Shown here piece by piece: positions 10,224 through 18,947 of a stretch of DNA of 64,000 nucleotides. The DNA is from Candidatus Zixiibacteriota bacterium. GTDB lineage: Bacteria; Zixibacteria; MSB-5A5; GN15; FEB-12. The notes beneath the pieces are model-generated. The model did no database searches, was not told where the DNA came from, and saw nothing but the letters and a program-made list of their open reading frames with translations. The position numbers and the translations under genes were made by a program. Every line of letters starts with the position of its first letter. Within the stretch, counting starts at the first letter, position 1. The stretch covers positions 2,263,725 through 2,327,724 of the forward strand of contig CP070777.1 in assembly GCA_020346225.1 (NCBI GenBank), given 5' to 3'.

Positions 10224-10496
10224 GACTCCTTTGTTGAAAAATCGATGTTCCGGTCTTCGGTTAAAAAAAATGTCTGGTTACCGGCCTCCCGCGCCAACGG
10301 TAGTTCTGGCCGCCACAGCCGGTCAGCAAAAAGTACGGTTCATGGCCTTGCCATGGCAACTTTTTTATACAGCGATGGTCGGGGAAAGCTCATGGCCGCC
10401 GCGGCGACGGCAATCGCATAGAGGTCATAGCCGGTGAAGCCGGCACGCGGGGGATTTTGGCCGGTCCTGGCCGGCAAGCAGCCGGCTCGGGTGCCC

Positions 10497-10637
10497 TTAT
10501 ACGACCGCGACCAGGATATGAATCAGGAAATAAGGCAGACCGAGGGCCAGCACAACATACCAGAGCAGCTGCTCGATGAGGATAGCCCCAAGGTCATTCA
10601 GTCTGTTTTTGGGCGTATCGAGTTTCCACAGAAACAT
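10497..10637 (-). CDS. Small membrane protein, 46 residues
   Basis: A short ORF from ATG 10637 to TAA 10497. The product begins MFLWKLDTPKNRLNDLGAIL and continues into one long hydrophobic segment (about residues 24-46), giving a charged N-terminus and a C-terminal transmembrane helix. Its codons look like those of neighbouring genes. The ribosome-binding site is weak (GAAAGAC). It lies downstream of the ECF sigma gene on the same strand, past a hairpin. It could be an independent small protein. I do not recognise a family. Confidence 0.4.
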   Translation of the reverse strand: MFLWKLDTPKNRLNDLGAILIEQLLWYVVLALGLPYFLIHILVAVV

Positions 10638-10710
10638 GGTAAGTCTTTCGGATCAGTAACAGGTGCTGCAGAGACGCATGCCTTAAGAATTTCGTTTAGA
10701 GTTTAAAGCG

Positions 10711-10733
10711 GGAGGGCGGCTGAGCCGCCCTCC
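10711..10733. terminator. Strong 10-bp GC hairpin
   Basis: GGAGGGCGGC-TGA-GCCGCCCTCC is a perfect 10-bp stem with a 3-nt loop, 120 bp beyond the sigma-factor stop on the minus strand. The minus-strand tail (GCTTTAAACTC) is only weakly U-rich. It probably ends the sigma-factor transcript. Confidence 0.55.
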
Positions 10734-10775
10734 TACGTTGCAGTTACGCGCGCCCCCCAAGGCTCCCTGCCATCC

Positions 10776-10853
10776 CTAGTCGGCAATCTCCTTGCCTTCG
10801 TCTGTCGCTACGGTGTACGGCCCGAGCAAACGGGCTAATTTCCTAGCCCCCAA
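10776..10853 (-). other. In-frame 25-codon extension after the sigma-factor stop
   Basis: Directly after the sigma gene's TGA (10856-10854) the same frame stays open for 25 codons to a TAG at 10778-10776. It would encode LGARKLARLLGPYTVATDEG followed by KEIAD. The composition looks coding. It may be the remains of a longer C-terminus cut by a CGA-to-TGA change, or chance. Confidence 0.3.
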
Positions 10854-11426
10854 TCAACTTGCCACAGCGCTGGCGAAGCCGTTGGCCACGGCGTAATCCG
10901 CAAGCAGCTTCTGGCATAATTTGCGCCCGCGATGGATCCTCGACTTTACAGTTCCCAGATGCAATCCGGTGATGTCGGCTATCTGCCTGTACGAGAACTT
11001 TTCCACAAAGGCGAGAATGACCACCAGCCGGAATTCGTCCGGGAGGCTCTCGATGGCCCGGGTTACTTCATCGCGGAGCAGGCGCGAATACAGCATGTGT
11101 TCCGGGTTGCTGAGCTGACTCGAAGCGACCTGCTGGCTGTACAGGAAACGGTCATCAATTGTGTCGACGCTGGCCGCCACCGGGCTGCGGGACTTTGCGC
11201 GGTATTCATTGATGAAGGCGTTGGTCATAATGCGAAACAGCCAGGCCTTGCAGTTCGAACCGGGCTGGAATTTATCCCAGAACCGGTAAGCCTTGATGTA
11301 AGTTTCCTGCACCAGGTCTTCAGCATCGCTCGAGTTTTTGGTCAACTGCATGGCGGAGCGATAGAGCGAGTCCATATGGACAAGCGCTTCCGCCTCAAAC
11401 CCCACTCTTTTCTCTCTTTTCAGCAC
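10854..11426 (-). CDS. ECF-type RNA polymerase sigma factor
   Basis: 190 residues, the normal ECF length. Region 2 is seen in SLYRSAMQLTKNSSDAEDLV and ETYIKAYRFWDKFQPGSN, with KAWLFRIMTNAFINEYR following. Region 4 is LPDEFRLVVILAFVEKFSY followed by the helix-turn-helix YRQIADITGLHLGTVKSRIH. It directs RNA polymerase to stress or envelope promoters. The GTG start has GGAGAGGG 8 bp upstream. No anti-sigma gene follows; only an in-frame 25-codon tail and a hairpin. The sequence resembles SigE/SigH-like ECFs of diverse phyla. How its activity is held in check is not visible here. Confidence 0.93.
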   Translation of the reverse strand: MLKREKRVGFEAEALVHMDSLYRSAMQLTKNSSDAEDLVQETYIKAYRFWDKFQPGSNCKAWLFRIMTNAFINEYRAKSRSPVAASVDTIDDRFLYSQQVASSQLSNPEHMLYSRLLRDEVTRAIESLPDEFRLVVILAFVEKFSYRQIADITGLHLGTVKSRIHRGRKLCQKLLADYAVANGFASAVAS

Positions 11427-11731
11427 TGCGAATCCCTCTCCTCGGAATTAAAATCTGCGGCTCCTACTTTTTTGGCCTTTTGTATGCCTATTCTAACGAT
11501 AAACCGGGGATGTGTCAATGCGGGTTGGTTACGGGGTAAATTACGTATATAAAATACGCAATACGAGAGACTAAGTGTCAGGTTTGGTCCCTCGAAGCCC
11601 TGCTTTCAATCCGAGTACGTCATTTTACGATAGCGTGTTAGGTTGCCATCAGGCAACCTGGGATGATCGACACTACGAATTCACCCCGGACCCCTTTTTA
11701 CCTATACCATAGAGCTGCACACCCCCGCCGG
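11427..11731. other. Intergenic region upstream of the sigma factor
   Basis: 305 bp between the end of the PAS-GAF-LuxR gene and the start of the sigma gene (both leftward). No gene is seen. It should hold the sigma-gene promoter; the stretch 11530-11560 is AT-rich. A hairpin at 11640-11659 (AGGTTGCC-ATCA-GGCAACCT, 8-bp stem) may terminate the upstream gene, though no U-tract follows. Confidence 0.45.
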
Positions 11732-14404
11732 TTACATGGTCTGAAGGTAGCTGTTGAGATTGCGGGTGGAGTTCTTCAGTCCCAGCTTCTTTCGGATTTG
11801 CTCTCGATGTTTGTGGATGGTCAGCACGGAAACGTTCAGGATGGCGGCTATGTCTTTCGAAGATTGCCCCGCTTTTATCATGTGGCAGATTTCCAGTTCC
11901 CGCGGTGTTAGTCTGGAGAAATCACTTTTGACGGTATCCAGAAAAGGCGACGCGATGTCCTTGAGGTATTTTTCCAGAAGTCCGATGATACGCAACTGGT
12001 CTTTGGGGGCCTGTTGTTTGATGCGGGCCATGAGAGGCAACAGCGCCTCCTCGACATTGAGTGTAATCTGTCGTCGGGTGGCTTGCTTTTCTTCCTCAAC
12101 GCGCGCCAGGACCTCTCTCATGGCGATATTTTTCTCCTGAAGGGCCTTTCTTTCATCGAGGAGTTGCTCGTTAGCGGCGTGCAGGTCTTTTTCGGCGCGG
12201 CTGCGAACGATGGCACTTACGAACATATCGCTGGCGATCTTGAGCAGGGCAATGGCATCGTCGTCCCAGCTTCGCGATTTACGGACGGCATCGAAGCCGA
12301 CGAATCCGATGGGAGAACCTCCGTAGATCATCGGTACCATGACCAGCGACTTGATTGCCTGGGCCTGCAGCACTTTCTTCTCCGCGTTCGCTTGACGGGG
12401 CAACTCGGCGACGCTCGGGATGTGTACTGTCTCGTGCCTCTTGAACCTGGTTATCGTCCAGGCATAATCGCCCGTTTTGAGGCCTTTGAGGTTGTCCATC
12501 TCGCTGGAAATGCCGTCACGGCACCACTCGTGGGTGTTGTCCATGATCTTGCCGTCGTCGGAAAACTCGAATATGTAGCTTCGGTCAACTTCGGCGAATT
12601 CACCGATGGCTTTCAGGGCGTTATCGATTCCCGACCCGATTTCGTCCGCCTCGAGGTTGATAAAACGTGTGCTAAGATTGGCCACCAGCTCTTCGAAGCG
12701 AAGTCGATAGCGCAGGAACTGCCCGGCTCGTTTGCGCTCCTGCTGTGTACGCAGGGCGCCAATTCCAAAAGCCAGGTCGTTGGCGAGTTCCTCAAGAAGA
12801 CTCACTTCGTCGGCGTCGAAGGCATCGGGTTCTGAGGCGTAGATGTTCAGCGCCCCGATCACCTGCTTTTCAACTTTGAGGGGCAGGGCTATTGACGAGG
12901 CATAGCCGCGCCTGGTGGCCTGCTCGCGCCACGGTGAGAACATGGGGTCGGTCGGTATATTCCGGGCGATTCGCGGCTTGCCGCTTCTGATAGCCGTTCC
13001 GGTCGGGCCTCGACCACGATCGGTGTCGGTCCAGGTTATGTTGAGTGTCTCCAGGTACCCTTCTTCGAAGCCGGCCTGAGCCACCGGATTTACCCGTTTG
13101 CCTTCGTCATGCTCGGCATAACCCACCCAGGCCAGACGGTACTTGCCGGTGCCGATGAGAATGCGGCAAACGTGCGCCAGAAGCTCCGATTCGGATCGCG
13201 AGCGTACCAGCGCCTTGTTGCTTTCGCTCAGCACCTTGAGGGCCCGCGAGGTTTTCAGGTAAGCTTCCTCGACCTTCTTGCGAAACTCAATCTCTTCGCG
13301 CAGCTGCTCGTTGGTCTGGGCCAGTTCCGCAGTTCTTTCGGCCACGCGCTGCTCCAGCAGGGCGTGTGCCTGGCGCAGCGCTTCCTCGGCTCTTTTGCGC
13401 CCCAGGGCCGCGCCCACGCTGGCTCCCAGGCCCTCGAAGAACAAGATCATCTCCTCCGTAAAGCGGTTGGGTCGGCTGTCGTTAAGCTGAAGCAATCCGA
13501 CACTCCGGCCCTCGGAGCGAAGGGGTATCAGGGCCACCGATTCGTAACCTTCCGCATTGCATCGGTTGCGCGTTCGGGACTGGCGGTCCTTCTCGGTGGT
13601 TGTGGCCAGAAGTTGGGTGGTGTTGTTCGACCAGAAGCTGCCGCCTTCGGTAAAGAAGGGTTTGGAGGGATCGGTACGTCCCTGGATTACGTTGCCGCAC
13701 ATGCACTCCAGGACCGGTCGGCCGTCCGCATCACGTATCGGCTCACCCTTCTCGTTGGTGGCGCACAAATAGTTCTCAGCCTCCATGAACTCGGCCGGGA
13801 AGCCGGCGCTCACGTAATAGGGATAGTCATCGCCCTTCTTCAGACGAATGCCTACGGCTTCAAAGCCGGTGGATTCCTTAACGAGACCGAGGATAGTACG
13901 AATGGCGTCGATCTCATGGGATGGCTGGTTCAGGGTATCGAGGACGCGAGTGGCCAGCTGCTGCCACTCGTGGGTCTTCTTGCGGTTGGTGATATCCAGA
14001 GAATACTCGATGATTGATGTTACGCGGCCGTCATCATCGAACACCGGGTGGCCGTGAATTTCAAAATGCCGTTCGTCACCGTTCTTGTCGTAATGTAGGT
14101 GCTCGACCGTCACCGAGCGGCCGGTTTCCCTGATAAGTTCCAGCGGGCACGACTCCCCCTCCCGACTGCACGGGTGATCCCGCCGGTGAGATACTTGAAA
14201 ACACTTGACACGGGGCGCCGGCTGCAAAGGATCTGGACGGGAATTGTCCAGCAGCACGGTGTAATCGTTGGCATCGATCAGGTAGAACGAGTGAGGCAGC
14301 GAGGAGAGCGCTGTTCGGAACAGCGCTTCATGAGAGGTATCTGTGGGACCGGCCCTGCCCGGATTGTCCGAGCGGCCCTGGTTTTTCGTCTTTCTGGCCA
14401 CCAT
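11732..14404 (-). CDS. PAS/multi-GAF sensor with C-terminal LuxR helix-turn-helix
   Basis: An 890-residue soluble one-component regulator. Order: PAS (about 25-135), GAF1 (~160-335), coiled coil (~340-390, RAEEALRQAHALLEQRVAER), GAF2 (~405-555), GAF3 (~575-740), coiled coil (~745-800), then a LuxR-type HTH (~825-885, SRLTPRELEICHMIKAGQSS). No histidine-kinase or ATPase domain is present, so sensing and DNA binding are in one chain. The PAS domain holds a cysteine cluster (KCFQVSHRRDHPC, then ESCPLEL), seen in PAS domains thought to bind a metal or cofactor. The stop lies 305 bp before the ECF sigma gene, which it might regulate; that is inference. Confidence 0.88.
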   Translation of the reverse strand: MVARKTKNQGRSDNPGRAGPTDTSHEALFRTALSSLPHSFYLIDANDYTVLLDNSRPDPLQPAPRVKCFQVSHRRDHPCSREGESCPLELIRETGRSVTVEHLHYDKNGDERHFEIHGHPVFDDDGRVTSIIEYSLDITNRKKTHEWQQLATRVLDTLNQPSHEIDAIRTILGLVKESTGFEAVGIRLKKGDDYPYYVSAGFPAEFMEAENYLCATNEKGEPIRDADGRPVLECMCGNVIQGRTDPSKPFFTEGGSFWSNNTTQLLATTTEKDRQSRTRNRCNAEGYESVALIPLRSEGRSVGLLQLNDSRPNRFTEEMILFFEGLGASVGAALGRKRAEEALRQAHALLEQRVAERTAELAQTNEQLREEIEFRKKVEEAYLKTSRALKVLSESNKALVRSRSESELLAHVCRILIGTGKYRLAWVGYAEHDEGKRVNPVAQAGFEEGYLETLNITWTDTDRGRGPTGTAIRSGKPRIARNIPTDPMFSPWREQATRRGYASSIALPLKVEKQVIGALNIYASEPDAFDADEVSLLEELANDLAFGIGALRTQQERKRAGQFLRYRLRFEELVANLSTRFINLEADEIGSGIDNALKAIGEFAEVDRSYIFEFSDDGKIMDNTHEWCRDGISSEMDNLKGLKTGDYAWTITRFKRHETVHIPSVAELPRQANAEKKVLQAQAIKSLVMVPMIYGGSPIGFVGFDAVRKSRSWDDDAIALLKIASDMFVSAIVRSRAEKDLHAANEQLLDERKALQEKNIAMREVLARVEEEKQATRRQITLNVEEALLPLMARIKQQAPKDQLRIIGLLEKYLKDIASPFLDTVKSDFSRLTPRELEICHMIKAGQSSKDIAAILNVSVLTIHKHREQIRKKLGLKNSTRNLNSYLQTM

Positions 14405-14825
14405 GGCTCAATCACCCTGCGAATCGGGCATTCATTGGTGAAGATGCCCTGATGCTCGACACTCCGCTTGCGCCAGTGCAGGCACAACGTGCGGGGATTC
14501 TCAGACTCGTGGCTGCGGCAAAATCAGCCCGACTCGTTTCGAGGTATACTTTTACCGTGCACCTTTACCCGGCCCCGGATACGAAAATTATCTCCGAGGC
14601 CACGCAACTTATAATGTAACATAAAGTTATTCCTCCGACAAGCCCTTTTTTCAGGCGACTGTAGCGTCTGTGCTTCTTTGCAAGGCAACCAACACGTTTT
14701 GCGTTCGTACGTCTTAACTGTGCGGCACGGCCTTCGCCTGGCGGTTGACCGTGCCGCTCTCAAAATAATACCTTTCGGGTCAAAAGACTTGTGGGGTGAA
14801 AACAGCAATTCTCAAAGGGAATTCA
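14405..14825. other. Divergent intergenic region with a 9-bp hairpin
   Basis: About 420 bp between the leftward PAS-GAF-LuxR gene and the rightward hydrolase-like gene. Both promoters should be here. GCGGCACGG (14722-14730) and CCGTGCCGC (14749-14757) are exact inverted repeats 18 nt apart, 70 bp before the rightward start. No convincing gene or known riboswitch was found. Confidence 0.4.
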
Positions 14826-16400
14826 ATGTTGCAAGATAACCACCGCCTTCTGGCGACGGTGGCTGTGCTCCTGGTGGTGTTCCTCGGGCCGGGCTCCCGT
14901 ACGGCCCGCTGCGAAGCCTCCGTGTTCTGGGGCGGTCTGTCGCCGGGGCCTCACCTAGTCGGTTTCGAGGCCGTCGAGAAGTACGATTACTCACGCACCT
15001 TTCGGGAGAAATACTATTATGACGGAGTGCCGTATGACGGCGAAAGGGCGCGGCCGATCCAGATTTGTGTCTGGTATCCAGCATCCCCGCGGGACGATGC
15101 CACGCCGCTGGTTTTAAGCGAGTATCTCTTTCCTCTGCCGGAGGACAGCCGCTTTTTCGATATCCTTTCTCAACTTCAGGCCAGAGAATTGGGCAGTCTG
15201 TTCGGCCTGCTCGGAAACAACCGCGCTCTGGTGCAGGATATGATTAACCTGCCGGTCAGCGCCGTGAGTGAGGCGCCGCGTTTGGCCGGCACCTTTCCGC
15301 TGGTTGTCTATTTCGCGAACTCGCAGACCGGCATATCGGAGGACGCCGTCCTGTGCGAGTATCTGGCCAGCCACGGTTTTATCGTGGCCACCAGCCACTC
15401 GCTGGGCGCGGTCGGTCTGACGCCGGATATGCTGCCGCTTGATGTGGAGGCCACCGTCAGGGACCGCGAGTTGGTACTCGGTCACATGCGTGACTATTCC
15501 AACGTGAATCCCGACCGGGTTGGTCTTATCGGACGCGGCTACGGCGGGCTGGGTGCCCTGATTATGCAGATGCGCAACAGCGATGTTGACGCGGTGGCGG
15601 CCGTCGACCCGCTCTTCACCTACCGTCCGCTGCTGGAATTCGCCGCCGGCAGCCCGTTTTATGACGCCACCAGGATGCAGGTTCCCCTGATGATCGCCTA
15701 CCCGAGCGGCGTCGACGAGATGTTCGATAAGTCGCTGGTAGAGGACCTGCCTTATTCCGATCGCTGCTTTTTCGGCTTTCCCATGGCGCGACGTCAGAAC
15801 CTCTCTTCCTACGGCATTGTCGCGGCGATCGGCCTCGATACCACCGGGGCCGCCGATATCAGCTCGCCGAGCTATGAAGCCTTTTGCCGTCACACACTCG
15901 ATTTCATGAAAGCTTACCTGCTCGACGACAGCAGCAGCCTTGAATCGCTGAATTCCCCGGCCATGGGTGCCGGAGATATCGTCGCCTCGGTTTTGCCGGC
16001 GAGCACACCGCCGCCCACCGAGGCGCAGTTCAGCCGTCTGATTGAAGCCGATCGCATCGAGAAAGCGGTGGATATTTTCTACCAGCTCAAAAAGTCCGAC
16101 CCGGATCTGGTGATCTTTCAGGAAGCGACCCTGAATGCCCTCGGCTACAATTTGCTGACGGCCAACCGACTTCGCGAGGCCGCCATAATCTTCAAACTCA
16201 ATACCGAGGCTTACCCGAATTCGGCTAATGTCTGGGACAGCTACGCCGACGCCTGTATCGCGAGTGGCGACACCCAGGCCGCAATCACCTGCTACGAACG
16301 GGTACTGGAGGTATTGCCGGGTGACTCGGCGGTAGGTCCGGGCATAAGAGAAATACTGCAGAACAACGCCACTCAGGGCCTCGAAAGGCTCAGGCAGTAA
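14826..16400 (+). CDS. Secreted alpha/beta-hydrolase-like protein with TPR tail; nucleophile absent
   Basis: 524 residues from ATG 14826 (AAAGGGA upstream; an in-frame GTG at 14796 is less likely). A signal peptide is followed by a dienelactone-hydrolase/PAF-acetylhydrolase-like fold: PLVVYFANSQTGISED, YLASHGFIVATSHSLG and a nucleophile-elbow region VGLIGRGYGGLGALI. The elbow reads G-R-G-Y-G where active enzymes have G-x-S-x-G, so the serine is replaced by glycine. The last ~110 residues look like TPR repeats (DSYADACIASGDTQAAITCY). It ends 38 bp before two Tat-exported aldo/keto reductases, in a likely operon. It may be a binding or scaffold protein rather than an enzyme; that is inference. 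Confidence 0.75.
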   Translation: MLQDNHRLLATVAVLLVVFLGPGSRTARCEASVFWGGLSPGPHLVGFEAVEKYDYSRTFREKYYYDGVPYDGERARPIQICVWYPASPRDDATPLVLSEYLFPLPEDSRFFDILSQLQARELGSLFGLLGNNRALVQDMINLPVSAVSEAPRLAGTFPLVVYFANSQTGISEDAVLCEYLASHGFIVATSHSLGAVGLTPDMLPLDVEATVRDRELVLGHMRDYSNVNPDRVGLIGRGYGGLGALIMQMRNSDVDAVAAVDPLFTYRPLLEFAAGSPFYDATRMQVPLMIAYPSGVDEMFDKSLVEDLPYSDRCFFGFPMARRQNLSSYGIVAAIGLDTTGAADISSPSYEAFCRHTLDFMKAYLLDDSSSLESLNSPAMGAGDIVASVLPASTPPPTEAQFSRLIEADRIEKAVDIFYQLKKSDPDLVIFQEATLNALGYNLLTANRLREAAIIFKLNTEAYPNSANVWDSYADACIASGDTQAAITCYERVLEVLPGDSAVGPGIREILQNNATQGLERLRQ

Positions 16401-16438
16401 CCGGTGACTCGAACGAGAGAATACGTAAGGAGAATATG

Positions 16439-17665
16439 ATGACCCCGAGCGACTCAGAATACACACGGCGAAAGTTCCTGGCGACTGCCGCGACCGGCCT
16501 GGTTTCCGCCGGCGTCCTCAGTCTCTCGCCGGGCGCGGCTGCGGCGCAGACGTCAAAAGAAGAATCGTCGACTGCCTCCGGCCGGATCGTTCACCGAACT
16601 CTGGGCAGGACCGGTATTAATCTGCCCGTGGTGAGTATGGGCGTTATGAACGCCGGCAACCCGGAGGTGGTGCAGGCCTCCTTCGAGCTCGGCGTGCGCC
16701 ACTTCGACACCGCCGCTTACTATCAATTCGGGCGCAACGAACAGATGGTGGGCAGCGTCATCGGCAGGCTGGGAGCGAGGAACGAAACGATCATAGGCAC
16801 CAAAATCCTGACCCCGCAACAGAGGACCGGGCTGTCGTACGAGGCCCTGAAAGCTAAAACCATCAGTTCCTGTGAGGCCAGCCTTGGCCGCCTGAAAATG
16901 GAGCACGTCGATATACTCTATATCCACGATGTTCGCGACAGCGCCCCTTTGAACGACCCAGGCATCATCGACGGTTTGACGGAGCTCAAGAAGCAGGGGA
17001 AGGTGCGCTCTACCGGGGTTGCCACTCACGCGGCGATGGCCGATGTCATCAACGGGGTGGTGGCCGGCGGTTTTTTCGACGTGGTGCTGACCGCCATCAA
17101 TTTCACCATGGCCGATGACGCCAACCTTCTGGCGGCCGTGAGGAATGCGGGGGAGAAGGGCGTCGGGATCGTGGCCATGAAGACGCTGGCCGGCGGCGCC
17201 CGCTGGCCCAACCCGGCCTCACGGCAAGACTATACCAGCAGCACGATCACCACGGCGGCTCTCAAGTGGGTGCTGCGGACAGAGGGCGTGTCGACATCGA
17301 TACCCGGCTACACCAATTACGAGCACATGAGGGAAGATTTCTCGGTCGCCTACGACCTGGAATACACCGACGAGGAACGAAGCTTCCTTTCCGACAATTC
17401 CATCAGGCTCGGCATGGGCTTCTGCCGTCAGTGTCGCTCCTGTCTGGCCGCCTGTCCCGACAAAGTGGACATACCCGGCCTGATGAGGACCCATATGTAT
17501 GCCGCACAATACGGCAACCTTTTCGAGGCGCGCGCCACGCTGGATGCGCTTCCGGCGGAGCGCGGGCTGAAGAAGTGCATTGACTGCTCGACGTGTGTTG
17601 CCCGATGTGCTCACTCGGTCGACATCGCCGGCCGCATCGACGAGCTCAAGACATTGTATTGTTGA
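16439..17665 (+). CDS. Tat-exported aldo/keto reductase with C-terminal 2[4Fe-4S] domain
   Basis: 408 residues; TAAGGAG sits 6 bp before ATG 16439 (another ATG at 16436). A twin-arginine signal (TRRKFLATAATG) exports it folded with cofactors. The AKR barrel shows the expected tetrad: Asp and Tyr in HFDTAAYYQFG, Lys in IIGTKIL and His in ILYIHDV. The C-terminus adds two clusters, CRQCRSCLAACP and CIDCSTCVARCA, each with four Cys. Similar AKR/ferredoxin fusions occur in anaerobes and candidate phyla. Electrons could pass between the Fe-S clusters and the barrel. Periplasmic NADPH is not expected, so the electron donor is unknown. The next gene is a close paralogue. Confidence 0.9.
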   Translation: MTPSDSEYTRRKFLATAATGLVSAGVLSLSPGAAAAQTSKEESSTASGRIVHRTLGRTGINLPVVSMGVMNAGNPEVVQASFELGVRHFDTAAYYQFGRNEQMVGSVIGRLGARNETIIGTKILTPQQRTGLSYEALKAKTISSCEASLGRLKMEHVDILYIHDVRDSAPLNDPGIIDGLTELKKQGKVRSTGVATHAAMADVINGVVAGGFFDVVLTAINFTMADDANLLAAVRNAGEKGVGIVAMKTLAGGARWPNPASRQDYTSSTITTAALKWVLRTEGVSTSIPGYTNYEHMREDFSVAYDLEYTDEERSFLSDNSIRLGMGFCRQCRSCLAACPDKVDIPGLMRTHMYAAQYGNLFEARATLDALPAERGLKKCIDCSTCVARCAHSVDIAGRIDELKTLYC

Positions 17666-17721
17666 CAGGCCCGACTCCGGCGGCCATCATACCTGCCGGG
17701 GGGTTCAAGAGAGGAGGATTC

Positions 17722-18945
17722 ATGGGCAAGGGTGATTCCGGCTTAACCCGGCGGCGCTTTCTGTCGGCCAGCGCCGTTGGACTGGCGTCAGCGGGACTAA
17801 TGAAACTGGCCCCGACAGGGGCACTGGCTCAGCCAGCCGATAAAAAGGCCGACAAGCCTGCCCCCGAGATAATTTACCGTAAATTCGGGGGGCACGACCT
17901 CGCACTTCCCATTGTAAGCATGGGTATCCTGGGCGGTGTCGACCCCAGGCTGGTCCAGACTTCCTATGAAATCGGCATTCGCCTAATCGATACCTCGCCG
18001 TACCCGCTCGGCGGCCGCGAGATAATGGTAGGCAGTGTCATCAACCGTCTCAAAGTAAGAGAGAAAGTTATAATAGCCACAGGAACGGGGTTCCTGTCCG
18101 GGCGGGATGATGTTACTCCGACCGAAGCCCGGAAGGTACTTATGAGCGGCTGCGAGGCCAGCCTTCGCCGCCTGGGCACGGACTACATCGATATACTCTA
18201 TTATCACGATGTCAGCAACGCCGGGGGGGTCCACCCCGAGACCATAGTGGAAGGGATGCGGCTGCTCAAGCAGCAGGGGAAAATTCGATATATCGGCATC
18301 TCGACCCATGCCCGCATGGCCGAAGTGATAAACGAAGTGACGCGGGTCGGTTTTTACGATGTGATTGAGACGGCCTTTAATTTCACTATGGCCGATGATG
18401 CCGGCCTTCTTACGGCCGTGCAGAACGCCGCCGAAAAAGGAATCGCGGTGGTGGCCATGAAAAGTCAGGCGGGGGGGTCACGCTGGCCCAATCCGCAAAC
18501 GCGAAGAGAGTACACCGCCGCCACGATTGCCGGCGCGGCCCTGAAGTGGGTGATGCGGAACGAGAACATCGCCACCTGCGTCTCCGGCTACACCAACTAC
18601 GAGCACATGGAGCAGAACTTCTCGGTGGCTTACGATCTGGAGTACACGGCGGAAGAGAAGAAATTTCTGTCGGATAACAACGTCCGGCTGAGCATGGGTT
18701 TCTGTCGCCAGTGCCACCGGTGTCGGGCCGCCTGTCCCGAAGGTGTCGACATCCCCGATCTGATGCGGGCCCATATGTACGCCGCCCAGTACGGCGACCT
18801 GTACCAGGCGCGCGCCACTCTTGATGCGATTGGCGATAAAGCCGGGCTTGGGGTTTGCCGGAGCTGCTCCACGTGCCGGGCGAAGTGTGCCCACACCGTT
18901 GATATAGCCCGGCGTCTTGATGAGCTAAAAACGCTGTACGCGTGA
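17722..18945 (+). CDS. Second Tat-exported Fe-S aldo/keto reductase, catalytic Lys apparently lost
   Basis: 407 residues from ATG 17722 with GAGGAGG 5 bp upstream; the frame extends upstream but overlaps the previous gene. LTRRRFLSASAVG is a twin-arginine signal. The protein aligns along its length with the preceding AKR. Asp and Tyr (LIDTSPYPLGG) and His (ILYYHDV) are kept, but where the first copy has IIGTKIL this one has IIATGTGF, so the tetrad Lys is missing. Both clusters remain (CRQCHRCRAACP, CRSCSTCRAKCA). The stop is 2 bp from the convergent DUF6599 gene. A tandem duplication with divergence is the simplest origin; the pair may act as a heterodimer. Confidence 0.88.
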   Translation: MGKGDSGLTRRRFLSASAVGLASAGLMKLAPTGALAQPADKKADKPAPEIIYRKFGGHDLALPIVSMGILGGVDPRLVQTSYEIGIRLIDTSPYPLGGREIMVGSVINRLKVREKVIIATGTGFLSGRDDVTPTEARKVLMSGCEASLRRLGTDYIDILYYHDVSNAGGVHPETIVEGMRLLKQQGKIRYIGISTHARMAEVINEVTRVGFYDVIETAFNFTMADDAGLLTAVQNAAEKGIAVVAMKSQAGGSRWPNPQTRREYTAATIAGAALKWVMRNENIATCVSGYTNYEHMEQNFSVAYDLEYTAEEKKFLSDNNVRLSMGFCRQCHRCRAACPEGVDIPDLMRAHMYAAQYGDLYQARATLDAIGDKAGLGVCRSCSTCRAKCAHTVDIARRLDELKTLYA

Positions 18946-18947
18946 AT

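Noticed and set aside
10434..10706. A 90-codon plus-strand frame in the intergenic region upstream of the LpoB-like gene.
   Set aside because: No ribosome-binding site or family resemblance; the opposite strand of the same stretch encodes a credible small membrane protein.
15114..16466. A 450-codon minus-strand frame opposite the hydrolase-like gene.
   Set aside because: Antisense shadow; the plus-strand reading has a signal peptide, ribosome-binding site and recognisable fold.
17593..17721. Upstream extension of the second Fe-S AKR starting MCCPMCSLG.
   Set aside because: It overlaps the end of the first AKR; the Tat signal and GAGGAGG site fix the start at 17722.
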